A stretch of DNA of 64,000 nt from Torymus aiolomorphi (taxonomy: Eukaryota > Arthropoda > Insecta > Hymenoptera > Torymidae): the NCBI GenBank assembly GCA_036365515.1, contig CM070874.1, positions 247,364,430 to 247,428,429 on the forward strand, read 5' to 3'. Position 1 is the first letter of the stretch. Each line of letters starts with the position of its first letter. Both the position numbers and the translations under genes were made by a program. The notes beneath the pieces are model-generated. The model searched no databases. It worked only from the letters and a program-made list of their open reading frames with translations, and was not told where the DNA came from. This document shows, in pieces, positions 19,125 to 29,369 of the stretch.

Positions 19125-22100
19125 AGTCAACCAAGAAACTTGCTCGCGATGGTGGCTTCAAGTAGGTGTAGCCGGTTACAGGCTACGAGCACTCTTCGAT
19201 ACAGGAGCTTCATGGACGGGGATGAATTCCATCGGCCTACAGCTCGCGACGGCCTGTGGAAAAGAGTTAAACCCAGCCAGCGGCCTAACGGCACGGGTGG
19301 CAAACGAGCAAAGCATTGCAGTGGTTGGCTATGTGTATCTGCCCATGGTCATGGCTGGCATGTGCAAAGAAGTGCGCGTCGCAATAATGCCAGATCTAGA
19401 TACGGAGTGCTACTTGGGGGTAAACTTCATTAAGAAGTTTAGCGCCGTCTTAGACCCCACAGATAACACGCTGCATCTCAAGGATGCCGATACAAGCGTA
19501 AAGTTAGAAGTAGCCGCCATAACCGCAAACAACACCGTGTCCGCATCAGCTATAGGGTCGGCGGACCCAACAGAAGAACGGCGCAAAGAGGAAGAAGCTT
19601 TAGTAGCTCAGCTGGTCGGTGGCAGCCTGGCACCACTAGGGTGTACTTCGTGAATCGAGCTTGCAATAGACGTCGGAGCTACAAGGCCCATTAAACAGAA
19701 GTACTACCTTGTATCTCAGAAACTCGAGGAAGAGATGCACAAACAGGTGGAGGAAATGCTAGTGGCGGGAATAACAGAACCCCCGACAAGTGACTGGTCA
19801 AGTACAGTGGTAATGGTACGCAAGTCAAACGGGAAATTCCGTTTCTGCGTGGACTTCAGAAAAGTGAACGCAGCGTCAAGGCCAGACGCGTACCCGTTAC
19901 CATACATGTAAAGTATCTTGCGCAAACTGCAGAAAGCGCGATACATCTCCACGTTGGATTTAAGCAGTGCGTACCACCAGATACCACTTAGTTCGGAGTC
20001 CAAAGAGACTACGGCATTCACCCTGCCGGGCAAAGGGCTTTTCCAATTTACGAGAATGCCCTACGGTCTTTCGTATGCCGGAGCGTCCTTCCAGAGGCTG
20101 ATTGACAAAGTCATCGGCCCCGAACTCGAACCTTTTACTTACTCGTATCTCGACGATATAATAATAGTCATAGAGACATTCGAGGAGCATAAAGAGGTTC
20201 TAAAAAGAGTTCTGGACAGGATACAGGACGTGGGCCTCACAATAAATCGCGAGAAGAGCGTCTTCTGTCGCGATGTGATCCCATATCTCGGGGTCATAGT
20301 AAATAGAGATGGTTTTAAGCCAGACCCCGAGAAAATAAAGCCCATCATGGAATATCCGATACCGAAAAACGTCCGTCAGCTTAGACGTTTCTTAGGCATG
20401 GCCTCGTGGTATAGAAAGTTTTTATCGAACTTCGCCACAATTGCTGAACCACTGACCGAATTAACGAAAAATGATCGGAAATATGAGTGGTCAACAGCAC
20501 AAGCAGAGGCCTTCCAAAAGCTGAAAGCGCTAGTAGCTTCTGCACCGATTCTACACAGACCGGTATCTAACGTGCAGTTCTTGGTGCAAACTGACGCGAG
20601 CGATACCAGTCTGGGAGTGGTGCTATACCAAATAATTGACGGCGATGAAAGAGTCCTAAAGTTCGCGAGTCGAACTGTGAGCGCAGCCGAGAGGAATTAT
20701 AGCGTGACGGAACGAGAATGTCTAGCAATTCTCTGGGCAATTAAAAAGTTACGTCCGTATATAGAGGCCTACGACTTCAAGGTTATCACGGACCATAGCA
20801 GCTTGAAGTGGCTCCGTGACCTCCAAAACACGACCAGCAGGTTAGCTAGGTGGGCTTTGGAGCTGCAGAATCACAGTTTCACGGTCGAACATCGAAAGGG
20901 CTTGTTGAACAATGTTCCAGATGCCCTTTCACGGATGTTCGAGGAAGAAGAGCCAGCGGTCGCCGCGTTAGAGCTCGAGCGCGATACAGATGAACACTGG
21001 TACCTCAAGATGGTGAAAGAGGTTCAACAGAAGCCGCGAGACTTCTCCACGTTCAAGCTGGCGGGGGGGAGACTGTACAAGTACAACCCTAAAGAAGTCA
21101 TAGACAAATCTCTCGGCGACGACGATGCATGGAAGTTAGCAGTCCCTCACGAAAAGCGAGGCGAAGTACTGAGAGAATGCCATGACCTTCCAACTGCTGG
21201 GCACTTGGGCCGCGACAAAACTCTAGAGAGAGTAAGGCGGAAGTATTATTGGCCACACATGTCCCCAGATGCGTCCAGATACGTGAACCAGTGCCAAATT
21301 TGCCAGCAGTGCAAAGTCGAACAGCGCGCTCCAGCAGGATTCATGGGACGTCGCATTACAGAACGTCCATAGCAAATCGTGGCCAGCGACATTATGGGAC
21401 CCCTCCCTAAAACCAAGCACGGCCAGGAATACATTCTCATCTTCCACGACCTGTTCACACGCTGGATCGAAGTAATTCCGATAAAAAGGGCAGATGGAAA
21501 ATCGGTGATAAAAGGGCTCAACGAACGAGTATGTCTGCGGTTCGGAGTCCCCGATAATGGGACTGAATTTAAGAATGCATCCTTGGAGGCATACTTAAAG
21601 AAGAGAAACGTGCATCACACGTTTACTCCACCATATCACCCTCAAGCCAATCCTGTTGAGCGTGTGAACCGAACGGTGAAGACCATGAACATGTCTTACG
21701 CTGAGGAGAATCACCGGTCCTGGGATGAGCATCTGAACGAGCTGGCGTTCGCGTATAATACGGCAGCCTGACCCACCGAAGACACTAAGGCGGGAGGAAG
21801 ACAGGTTAGCCGAAGAGCAAGGGTAGCAAGAGGCGATAAATAATTGGGTGGCGCGCATGCCAAATATTATGACGCTCATCGTCGACCTCCAGAATTCTGT
21901 CTAGGCGATCGTGTATGGAGAGAGAATAAGGTACTATCCTCAGCAGCTGAGGGGATTTCTGCCTAATTAGCCCCGAAGTACGCGGGGCCCTACACGATTG
22001 TGAATATTCTAGGCGAAAACATCTATGAGATCCAAGGTGAGGATGTTCGAAGGATCAGTCCCGTCCATGCACAGCAACTCAAGCGATACGTCTCCACAGA

Positions 22101-22419
22101 AGAGCCCAAGAACTACTTGTACAAAAGTAGTCAAGAAGTAGCCCAGTCGCTACCACGGAGGGACTCTTCAGCCGAACGTAACGTGCCAGCGGGCAACAGA
22201 GTTAGCCAGGGGAATGTACAGCCTCGGGCGACGGCTAAGAGGCGCGGTCCACCTCGTAAGACCGCGCTATTAGTTAGGCCAAGAAAGCGTGCGAGCGACG
22301 GCCGACCTACGAGTGTGGTCGGTCCAACAGAGTCCAAGCGAGGCCCAGGGAGGCCAAAGGGCTCGAAGAAGAAGCCTGCACCTACTGCTGTCGGGCCAAT
22401 AAGCCCGCGTCGAACCTGA
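19087..22419 (+). pseudogene. pol: Gypsy pol: protease, RT, RNase H, integrase
   Basis: All parts lie in one frame. Protease: ALFDTGASWTGMNS, then CYLGVNFIKKF. RT: FRFCVDFRKVNAAS, TLDLSSAYHQIPL, FTRMPYGLSYAGASFQRL and the YLDD site at about 20145. RNase H: LVQTDASDTSLGVVL, SVTERECLAILWAI, VITDHSSLKWL. Integrase: an H-H-C-C finger (HDLPTAGHLG ... CQICQQC), D in ASDIMGPLP, D in DNGTEF, E in NPVERVNRTVK, and a C-terminal domain ending in SPVHAQQLKRYV. Lesions: TGA 19651, TAA 19909, TAG 21370, TGA about 21770 and more stops to 21990. A few residues are missing before DNGTEF (a gap after FGVP). The domain order assigns it to Ty3/gypsy. Confidence 0.92.
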
Positions 22420-22489
22420 GCGTCCAAAAAGCGCTAATTGTGCCGTCCAAGAATTGTGCCGTCCGTACTAACCCGTGTTCGTCCTTGTT

Positions 22490-23326
22490 TTCCGATCCTC
22501 ATACTCACCTCTTTCCGGGATCAATTTTCCTGTTGCAGGATGTGCCAGGCCTGACTCCAGAGGTAGCGTAGACGGCGAAGCGGGTGATCGCTGGATTAAT
22601 CCATTGTCAACCTGACCCCGCCGTCATCGACTTCCTGGAGCAGGTGGTGGAGGGGACAGATGCGGTGACGCTGAAACCTCCACCAGTGGAAGAACCCTCC
22701 ACCCTAGTCATTGAGGAGATAGAGGCACCGGAGCCCAGAAGGGGACCATCAAGGCCGGCCGACACAAGCGCCGGTCCATCCCCGCTCCGGCGACCTCATC
22801 CCCCGAAGGAGCAGCGGGAGGAGAGCGGGACCGGACCTCAAGAAGCCGGGCCAACTCGTGCTGGCCGAGTCCCCGAAGAGGAGGCGGCCCGAGGCCATCA
22901 TGGTGCGCCGGAAGTTGACGCCGCCGCGACTCGGGCCGCAAAAGGAAAAAAGGAAGATACTCCGACCCAGACCCCAAATGGAGTACCGACCGATGAAGTC
23001 GGTGCGGCCTGGGTCCCGGTGGAGCAGGCTCTTGAGGAGGCGCGGCGCCTCAGCAAGTCCTAGCGCGCTGCGGAGGACGCTGTCCTGGCCGCACTGGAGG
23101 ATTTTCTCCAGTGCCACGGTAAGGCTGGCGAGCGGCAAGCCGGCAAATGGATCGGAATGGCCCAAGGTCGGCGAGAAGAGCTCGCTCCAGGAAGAAGACG
23201 AGCGCCTCCGAAAGGCGCTCGGAGAGGAGAAGACTGCCCGGGAGGCATTAGACGCGCAGGCGCTCCCCCGGTATTTCATGTGTGGTGAGCTTGGGGTAAA
23301 GAAGTCGAAGGACTGCCTCAACCAAG
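22490..23326 (+). pseudogene. Gypsy third ORF of unknown function
   Basis: Follows pol after a pyrimidine-rich stretch ending TTTTCCTGTTGCAG at about 22538, which looks like a 3' splice site; third ORFs of some gypsy elements are expressed from spliced RNA. The reading runs from there through a TAG at about 22569, then an open frame at 22584-23063. It is rich in Pro, Glu, Arg and Ala, with a segment VIDFLEQVVEGTD, and stops at TAG 23061. A change of frame then gives EEDERLRKALGEEKTAREA, a likely coiled coil. No signal peptide, membrane segment or glycoprotein cysteines are visible, so it is not recognisable as env. It abuts the truncated 3' LTR at 23327. Confidence 0.45.
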
Positions 23327-24366
23327 ACGCGTAATATGCCCGTCGCGTACCCGCGAAGCTGCTACGGCTTTATGCGAATCACGGCAGCCATCTTCGTGTC
23401 TGCCATCGCGCCGTGAGCACTTCCCCCGTGTCTCTGGAAAGTTACCGCGTATAGTTTGATAGCTGTAGCTTTACCACGAGTGAAGTGGAGGCGCGGACTA
23501 GCATGCGAGTAAGGGAGAGAGAGAGAGAGAGAGCGATACTGCGCCGCTAGAAGCAGCACGAGAGACAGCGAGCGAGGAGCCGGCAGCCAGACCGCCTGCC
23601 GACCCAATACAGCGAGTAAGAGTGAGAGAAAGAGAGCGCAACTGCTGTGCGAGCGACAGAGAGCGAGAGAGAGCCGAGTGCACCGGCTGCTCCTTCTTAA
23701 CGTAAGTTTTCTACTCTCCTCTCGCGGGTTTATTGTAAAGGTTCGCACGGAAATCGCCCCGTGCAAGCTTTCCGTGCCGTGTACAGTGTGACCAGGTTGT
23801 GGCGATAAATCGCCACTTTTACATGCGTAGTATTACGATATATATTGTTTACCTGGCCACACTGGCCGTGTACGTGCGGGCGTGTGTCAGCCCGCCGTAC
23901 TTTAACACCGCGCGCGATATTAGCAGCTTCGCCGCGCGCCGTATTGTTCGCGCGTTTGAATCTTATATGTCGCGAGCGAACTAACTTATTGTTTTAAACA
24001 GCACTTGCTATGTGCTTGTAAATAACATTGGTTTTAACATACTGTGATATTTAGTTACTCGTCGCGTTGTTCATTACAACCTGTTCTTCTCCCGGATACC
24101 GCCGCCTCCGCGGGAAAACGACTCCGCCGGTCGTTTTCATATCTGAGCATAGCGGCCGCGCGCTTTACTCTTCGAGCGCGCGCTTTTTACTCAGCGATCC
24201 AATTAGTTGGAAAGCGAAGTTCGTGTGCGATCTTCGCGTTGTTTTCGGGATTCCAGGAGTAGATCCCCGGGCAAGACATTTTGGTCTGACACCCGCGGCA
24301 CCGTGTTCTAGGGCATCGCTGGCCTGTGGCTTGTTGGGATTTTCCCCCACTAGCCATCCCGTTACA
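23327..24366 (+). repeat. 3' LTR of the gypsy element (5'-truncated)
   Basis: Matches the 5' LTR from GACGCGTAATATG onward and ends CCCGTTACA. The first about 113 bp of the LTR are missing at its left edge. It contains the MITE at 23784-23864. Divergence from the 5' LTR is visible by eye at several positions, so the element is not new. Confidence 0.85.
23784..23864. mobile_element. 81-bp hAT-like MITE
   Basis: Absent from the 5' LTR at the matching place. Flanked by a perfect 8-bp duplication GCCGTGTA (23776-23783 and 23865-23872). Termini CAGTGTGACCAGGT and ACCTGGCCACACTG are inverted with one mismatch. Just inside the left end is the perfect palindrome GTGGCGATAAATCGCCAC. An 8-bp TSD with CAGTG ends points to the hAT superfamily. 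It has no coding capacity. Confidence 0.92.
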
Positions 24367-24478
24367 TTATAAAGATTTAGTTTTAATAAATTTTGTTAAT
24401 AAATATTTAAATAATAATTATTTAATTATTATAATATTAATTTTTATGTATTTAATTTTATTAATAATAATAGTTTAA
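24367..24478 (+). pseudogene. nad5: NUMT: nad5 3' end
   Basis: Under the mitochondrial code the reading FVNKYLNNNYLIIMMLIFMY ends with TAA at 24476-24478. Its hydrophobic C-terminus and its position immediately before trnF are as in insect mitogenomes (read on the nad5 strand). Confidence 0.75.
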
Positions 24479-24540
24479 TTTAAATAGTTTAAATAAAACA
24501 TGATATTGAAGATATTAAAATTATAATTTATATTTAAATA
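24478..24540 (+). pseudogene. trnF: NUMT: mitochondrial trnF
   Basis: A cloverleaf can be drawn: acceptor ATTTAAA (24478-24484) pairs with TTTAAAT (24533-24539), and the anticodon arm TGATA-TTGAAGA-TATTA carries GAA for phenylalanine. It lies directly after the nad5 stop, its normal mitochondrial neighbour. Confidence 0.75.
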
Positions 24541-24604
24541 ATATATAATTTAAAATAAATAATTTTATATTGAAAATATAATGTTTTAATTAAACTATAT
24601 AAAT
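24541..24604 (-). pseudogene. trnE: NUMT: mitochondrial trnE (reverse)
   Basis: On the minus strand the sequence starts ATTTATATAGTTTAATTAAA and carries a TTC anticodon within ATTTTCAAT, like insect mitochondrial trnE. The acceptor 3' strand is imperfect. The orientation opposite to trnF agrees with the standard E-F arrangement read from the other strand. Confidence 0.55.
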
Positions 24605-24816
24605 ATGAAATTATGATTATTTTCAACAAATCATAAATATAATGGTATTTTATATTTTATTTTTGGTTGATGAGTAGATGTAATAGGATTATCAATAAGA
24701 ATAATTATTCGATGATAATTAGGTAACCCTGGATCTTTAATTGGTAATGATCAAATTTATAATTCAATTGTTACTATCCATGCATTTACTATGATTTTCT
24801 TTTTTGTAATGACAGT
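24605..24816 (+). pseudogene. cox1: NUMT: cox1 5' end
   Basis: ATG at 24605-24607, then [36 protein letters not shown] and [11 protein letters not shown]: the unmistakable start of cytochrome oxidase subunit I. A TAA within the RxELGNP region (near 24720) and replaced residues show nuclear decay. It is cut at about 24812-24816 by the 3'-truncated R1-like element. Confidence 0.95.
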
Positions 24817-24819
24817 TAC

Positions 24820-26566
24820 TTCCCAGATGTGGGGCCAAAAGCAAAGCTTTGAGTCCAGGGTGACCCCTAGATACTTCGCAGTCGGCCTCATAGTTACTAA
24901 CTCGGATCCTACGTACAACGGCAGTATCCTAGGGATCTCTTTACGTGTCAATAGTACTACCTCGGTTTTCGCCAGGGCGAGACTGAGCCCGTGCTCCGTC
25001 ATCTACCTAGTCACTCATTTCATTACCTGGCACAAGATAAGTTGTGCCAAGTGCGCGTTCCGTGCTTCTACCATCACCGCGACGTCGTCCGCATATACTA
25101 CGAGAAATGTCCCGTTGGCCATGTCCAGGCTCCCCCTTGCTGATAAGGACAAGCTTCGCCCTTTTCCAACGACTGCTGAAAATACCTTCCCTGAGACATA
25201 CGCTGTAGATATCCAGTAAGATTTCCGGGCATCGTGAGGCGATGGCCTTTAAAACCTCCACTGGAATCCCATCGGGGCCGGGCGCCTTGCCGCTCTCAAG
25301 AGATCTAATCGCTACCCGTAGCTCAGGCTTGGTAAACGAGGGTATATCCTCCTGCCGCACGTCCTCATACAGAGTCTCTTCCCTCGGCGGATGCTCAGGG
25401 AAAAGCACGTCAACTATCTCACTTATCAATCGCGCTTCCTTTATTTCCTGTGGCTTCATTGCCCCTATTCTACGAGTTACGATTTTGTAGCCTAGTCCCC
25501 ACGGGTTGGAGTTAACTTCGTCGCACACATCTTTCCAGCATCGTCGCTTACTGGATTTAATCGCGAGCCTTAGCCTTTTTTGTGCCTGTTTAAATTCGGC
25601 TTAAAAACAGTGGCCCCGCGTCGTTCTCGTGCGCGCTGTACCCGTCTACAAAGCCTCAAGCATACCCTACGTAACTCCGCGATTTCCTCCGTCCACCAGT
25701 ACGCTGGTTGGCGGTGGTTTCTTTTTCTGCTTCGCGGCATCGAGGCATCGCATGCTCTTACTATAGCTGACGTTGCCCTGGTCACCTGGGCTTCCGCATG
25801 CTTCCGGCCTGATAAATCATTTTCGTCGGACCTTTGTGGTACACTTAGCACTTCTACTAGCCGATCCAGGTTTAATCGATGGGCGTTCCACCGCGGCAAT
25901 GGTCTGCTCGCTTGGGGTACACCTACCCTATCTAAAACCGTAAAGGTGATGTACTGGTGGTCACTGCCTGACTCTTCCTCTAAGATCTGCCAGTTACTAA
26001 TCCTCGGTACTAGTTGCTCAGACGCAAAAGTGACGTCTGGTATGGATTCGCCGACCCCGGGGCGTCGGTAAGTAGTGACTGTGCCCTCGTTCGCAACCTC
26101 CAATCCTAATCTAGCGGCCATCTCGAGTAAATCCCTGCCCCTACTGTTGGTCTCTGGCATACCCCATTCTATCGCCCTTGCGTTAAAATCTCCTGCAACC
26201 AGTAGGAGGCCAGAGATATTCCGCAATACGTCTTCCATACGTTCAACCTGTCTAAGAAATTCGTTTCTTCTTAAGTTGGGGGATATATATACGCTCACGT
26301 AGGTGACATCCCCGACGCGCGCCCATACTAGACCCTCCCCCTTGCCTCGTACGGTAATCTTTGACCTATGTCTACCTGCTATTCAGACCGCCGCTGTGTC
26401 GGTCTCGTCCGCGAACCACGTGGTCGTATTGCGGGCCCGATGCCTATACTGTCCGCTAACCAATGACACGTCCGCGAGCCCCTGGCTCACTCGATTAGTG
26501 AGCAGGTCGTCAGCGAGTACGGCGCCGTTCGTGATTATTTGTAGAACCGATGTCATTTTTTAGGCC
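24820..26566 (-). pseudogene. R1-like ORF2 (endonuclease and partial RT)
   Basis: Begins with TTVLQINMNG-like residues at about 26556. APE-type endonuclease landmarks are LLLVAGDFNARAIEWG (26298-25570 frame) and SDHQYITF. Then ARKRNHRQPAYWWTEEIAEL-like residues and RT landmarks SGKAPGPDGIPVEVLK and [13 protein letters not shown] (25007-25528 frame). The palm domain around the YxDD site is deleted between about 25120 and 25140, where the sequence jumps to the thumb ([20 protein letters not shown], then [12 protein letters not shown]). Several frameshifts. The endonuclease part is better preserved than in the + strand copy. Confidence 0.85.
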
Positions 26567-27715
26567 GTTTTAACTTTTCTAGCTCGTCCCTGAAAGCGAC
26601 GCATGTCCCCGTACCCGGGAAATGCGCTAGATCGGTGGCCGCAACCCCGCGCTTTTTACACAAGAAGCAGGCCTGACCATCCAGTCACGCGCGACAGTCC
26701 CTGGCCACGTGATCTGGTTTTCCACATTTCCTGCATAATGCACTACGATCCTCGTCCTTACAGTCCTTTTTCAGATCCCCAAAGCCTTGGCATCTGAAAC
26801 ATCGCGGAACCACTATTCGCTTTCTAACTCGGTAGCTGAAATACCCTATTTTAATCCTCCCTATACTTCGGAGAGTCATGGCCGCAGTCTCGTCCATTTT
26901 GACTATGGCCATCCTCCGATCTCCTCCCGCTACGTCAAATACGGGGGTGCTAAGGTTACACATGTCGCTTACCTCCTCCCTAATCGCGGCGTTTACCTGT
27001 TCTTCGGTGGTCACGCACGTCATTCCGCATATTTCCAGTGTAAGCCTTGGAGTGAGGCCTTTAACCTGGTATTCCTTTCCCAGATTTTCCTGGATAACCT
27101 TCTGGAAGACCTCCTTGTTTTCCGATCGCTTCTCTAGTTCTAAGAGAACCTCTCCGTTTTGGGTCAGTCGGATGTTTCTCACGACCGCTTTAGCTTCCTC
27201 TGGTTTAACCTTAGAGGTGAGGTCCTTAAGTATCTCTGCATAGCTCTTCTTCCCGGTTGACGTTATGTGTATTGCGCATCGTTGAGGCCGAAGATTTACC
27301 TTCTTTTCCTTCCTGTCCTGCTGCTGCTATTGAGGACCCATGATCTTCCCACTATCTGGCCGCGTCGGCGCCTTTTTCCTGGTAACTGTTGTGAATCCGT
27401 TCTGCTCCATCCCCCTCTCTTGGATGAGGAATCCTGCACCGGGCTGTCCCTTAATCGTCGCTTTTTGCTCGGAGTGGCCTTCCCCGCTGCTCGGTCTCTA
27501 ATTACCCGTGCTTCCGTATTTCTCTCATCTACTGCCGTTCGACATGCTGGTTGTACCCCGGCTGAGCGGACTTCCTCTAGAGCCTCGGCCGCCGCGGTCA
27601 GAACTATTATCCCATCTTTTACCGGCATTGCGATGTTCTTCTGCTTGGAAGTCATGTCCCGCATGCAGCTCAGTAAGCGCTTCATGACTTCCAGTATTTC
27701 TCACATTCTCTCCAT
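26567..27715 (-). pseudogene. R1-like ORF1 with CCHC knuckles
   Basis: An N-terminal coiled-coil-like segment MKRLLSCMRDMTSKQKNIAM, a basic KKRRLRDSPV region, then after a frame change a conserved block (TRLTLEICGMTCVTTEEQVN), RVRKRIVVPRCFRCQGFGDL and CRKCGKPDHVARDC: two CCHC zinc knuckles (26690-26790), followed by a third Cys-rich segment. It packages element RNA by analogy with R1-clade ORF1 proteins. It contains about 580 bp that are deleted in the + strand copy. Confidence 0.8.
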
Positions 27716-27727
27716 TTGGTCCCGCAA

Positions 27728-27807
27728 TTAAATTATAGTATTTTTAATTATATTATTAGGATTATATTTGGAATGAAATAAAGATGCTTTAAATTGATTT
27801 AAATAAG
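27728..27807 (+). pseudogene. nad3: NUMT: nad3 3' end
   Basis: Reads ILLGLYLEWNKDALNWFK before stop, matching the C-terminus of insect ND3 (LYHEWNQGALNW). It starts exactly where the R1-like copy ends. Confidence 0.88.
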
Positions 27808-27930
27808 TTTAATAAGTTAAAAAAAATTTTAAATTGCAAATTTAAATTTATGATTTGATTTAGGCTTTAAAATAAAACATTAATATGCTTTCAATTTCGG
27901 CTTGAATTATAATAATTTATTTTGTTTATT
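27808..27930 (+). pseudogene. NUMT: tRNA cluster after nad3 (trnA and trnR candidates)
   Basis: Acceptor-like AAGTTTA...TAGGCTT encloses a TGC-containing loop (trnA candidate, about 27806-27874). It is followed by AAATAAA...TTTGTTT/TTTATTT enclosing TTTCGGC (trnR candidate, about 27869-27930). Arms are imperfect, as expected in a NUMT. The order A, R after nad3 is the insect order. Confidence 0.45.
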
Positions 27931-27995
27931 TTAATTGGAAATATATTTTCAATTTAATTATTAACAATAATTTACATCATTTTGGTTTCAATTAA
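27931..27995 (-). pseudogene. trnN: NUMT: mitochondrial trnN (reverse)
   Basis: On the minus strand the acceptor TTAATTG (27995-27989) pairs fully with CAATTAA (27937-27931), and the anticodon region ATTGTTAAT carries GTT for asparagine. The sequence TTAATTGAAACCAAAATG is typical of insect trnN. In the ancestral order trnN lies on the same strand as nad3, so the reverse orientation is a further rearrangement. Confidence 0.7.
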
Positions 27996-28068
27996 GATAA
28001 TAAATTATTAATTTCTAATTCATAAAAAAATATTAAGTTATTTTTATCTTTAGTAATATGTCTGATTT
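27996..28068 (+). other. NUMT: mitochondrial spacer or tRNA remnant
   Basis: AT-rich, continuing across the R1-like insertion to 32620-32677 and across the LTR element to 37871. Its last 11 bases (28058-28068, ATGTCTGATTT) are repeated at 32609-32619 as the target-site duplication. Confidence 0.6.
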
Positions 28069-28783
28069 CCCGGGGTCAATCTAGCCATAGATGAGCATTT
28101 TTCTATGCTACCGTGCCCGTCCCCAGGTTGCGGATCGGGGAAGGGTCAGCTGGGACTGGTTACTTAACCTTATTAGGGTGCGAAAGTACCCGAAATATGG
28201 GCGAAAACCAAGTGAAAGTGCATGTTCAATGTGGGAAGAGCAACACGTAACCACCGACTGGAGCCAATGGAAGGGTTGAACCAGGCCAGGCGGGCGCAGG
28301 TGTGAAGGATTACATGGTCAATATTTCCTTATACCTGAAGCTCCGTAAGGTAAAGCGCACACCGTCTAGCCTGAGGTTTGGGTCAGGTGTTGGGACGGAC
28401 CCAACATCGCCCACTAGGTAGGGGTGACGTTAAACCTTTTGCTTCATTATGGCGCGGGCCTATCCCGTAACATTTTTCTGTAGAGTAACTAGGTGCCGAT
28501 AGGAGTGACCGTCCGACAAACCGCCTCTCGGCTTCGGCACCCATAAATAGGGTTTCTTACAGGCGGGGATAGTAGCCACACCGAGGTGTGGCTCCCATAA
28601 TGGGCGAACCGTCTTAAAACACAGGTTGTATGCATGATGACTGACCTCCAAATCAAAGATATAGATGTATAAATTCAAGGAAGGGAAGGCGGAGCAAACA
28701 CGCCGACTGACCGCACAGCACGGACGATCCTGGATGTTGCGAATGATAGCAAATCCGATGGAACTAGCACATACGCCTAGGAG

Positions 28784-29369
28784 ATGACGTGGCTGGTAAG
28801 TGAGAGTAGAGATCAGCGGGGCCAATCGGAGAGAATGAGAGAAATCCTGGACGCCATGAAGCGCCTACTGAGCTGCATGCGGGACATGACTTCCAAGCAG
28901 AGGAACATCGCAATGCCGGTAAAAGATGGGATAATAGTTCTGACCGCGGCGGCCGAGGTTCTAGAGGAAGTACGCTCAGCCGGGGTACAACCAACACGAG
29001 GAACGGCAGTAGATGAGAGAAATGGGGAAGCACCGGTAATTAGAGACCGAGTAGCGGGGAAGGCGACCCCGAGCAAAAAGCGCCAACTAACTCTACCGAG
29101 TTAGAAAGCGAATAGTGGTTCCGCGATGTTTCAGATGCCAAGGCTTTGGGCATCTAAAAAAGGACTGTAGGGACGAGGATCGTAGTGCATTATGCAGGAA
29201 ATGTGGAAAATGAGATCACGTGGCCAGGGATTGTCGCGCGAGACGTATGATCAGGCCTGCTTCTTGTGAAAAACGCGGGGTTGCGGCCACTGAGCTAGCG
29301 CATTTCCCGGGCACGGGGATATGCGTCGCTCTCAGGGACGAGCTAGAAAAGTTAAAGCGGCCTAAAAAG
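28784..29369 (+). pseudogene. R1-like ORF1 (internally deleted)
   Basis: The N-terminus MKRLLSCMRDMTSKQRNIAM and PSKKRQ are followed at about 29099 by a deletion junction that removes the middle domain. The zinc-knuckle part then continues in the same frame: VVPRCFRCQGFGHLKKDC, CRKCGK, a TGA (about 29211), then DHVARDC. It ends just before ORF2. Confidence 0.8.

Larger units (their letters stand above)
10115..24366 (+). mobile_element. Ty3/gypsy-type LTR retrotransposon with nested insertions
   Basis: The 5' LTR starts TGTAACGCG at 10115, and a 3' LTR ends CCCGTTACA at 24366. A primer-binding site lies at 12073, followed by gag (about 16870-19124), protease, RT, RNase H and integrase in Ty3/gypsy order (19087-22419), then an extra ORF (about 22560-23326). 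Three foreign elements are nested in it. Flanking bases ATGA (10111-10114) and TTAT (24367-24370) do not form a TSD, and the mitochondrial DNA on either side is not contiguous, so a deletion or recombination removed the original edges. Multiple stops make this copy inactive on its own. Confidence 0.85.
24817..27727 (-). mobile_element. R1-clade-like non-LTR element, both ends truncated
   Basis: The minus-strand copy corresponds to about 28816-31575 of the copy at 28069-32608. It lacks the 5' leader and also the 3' third of ORF2 and the tail. Loss of the 3' end is unusual for target-primed insertion and implies a later deletion. Its right edge meets nad3 and its left edge cox1, so the deletion or replacement took about 3.5 kb of mitochondrial sequence (cox1 3' to nad3 5'). 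Confidence 0.85.

Noticed and set aside
22584..23063. Envelope gene of an errantivirus-like element
   Set aside because: No signal peptide, transmembrane segment, furin-like site or cysteine pattern; composition is proline/acidic-rich.
24367..28068. Genuine mitochondrial genome or assembly chimera
   Set aside because: Stops and frameshifts in cox1, nad5 and nad2, and clean TSDs of nuclear elements inside the mitochondrial pieces (GAAT, AAAC, ATGTCTGATTT), indicate a nuclear copy.
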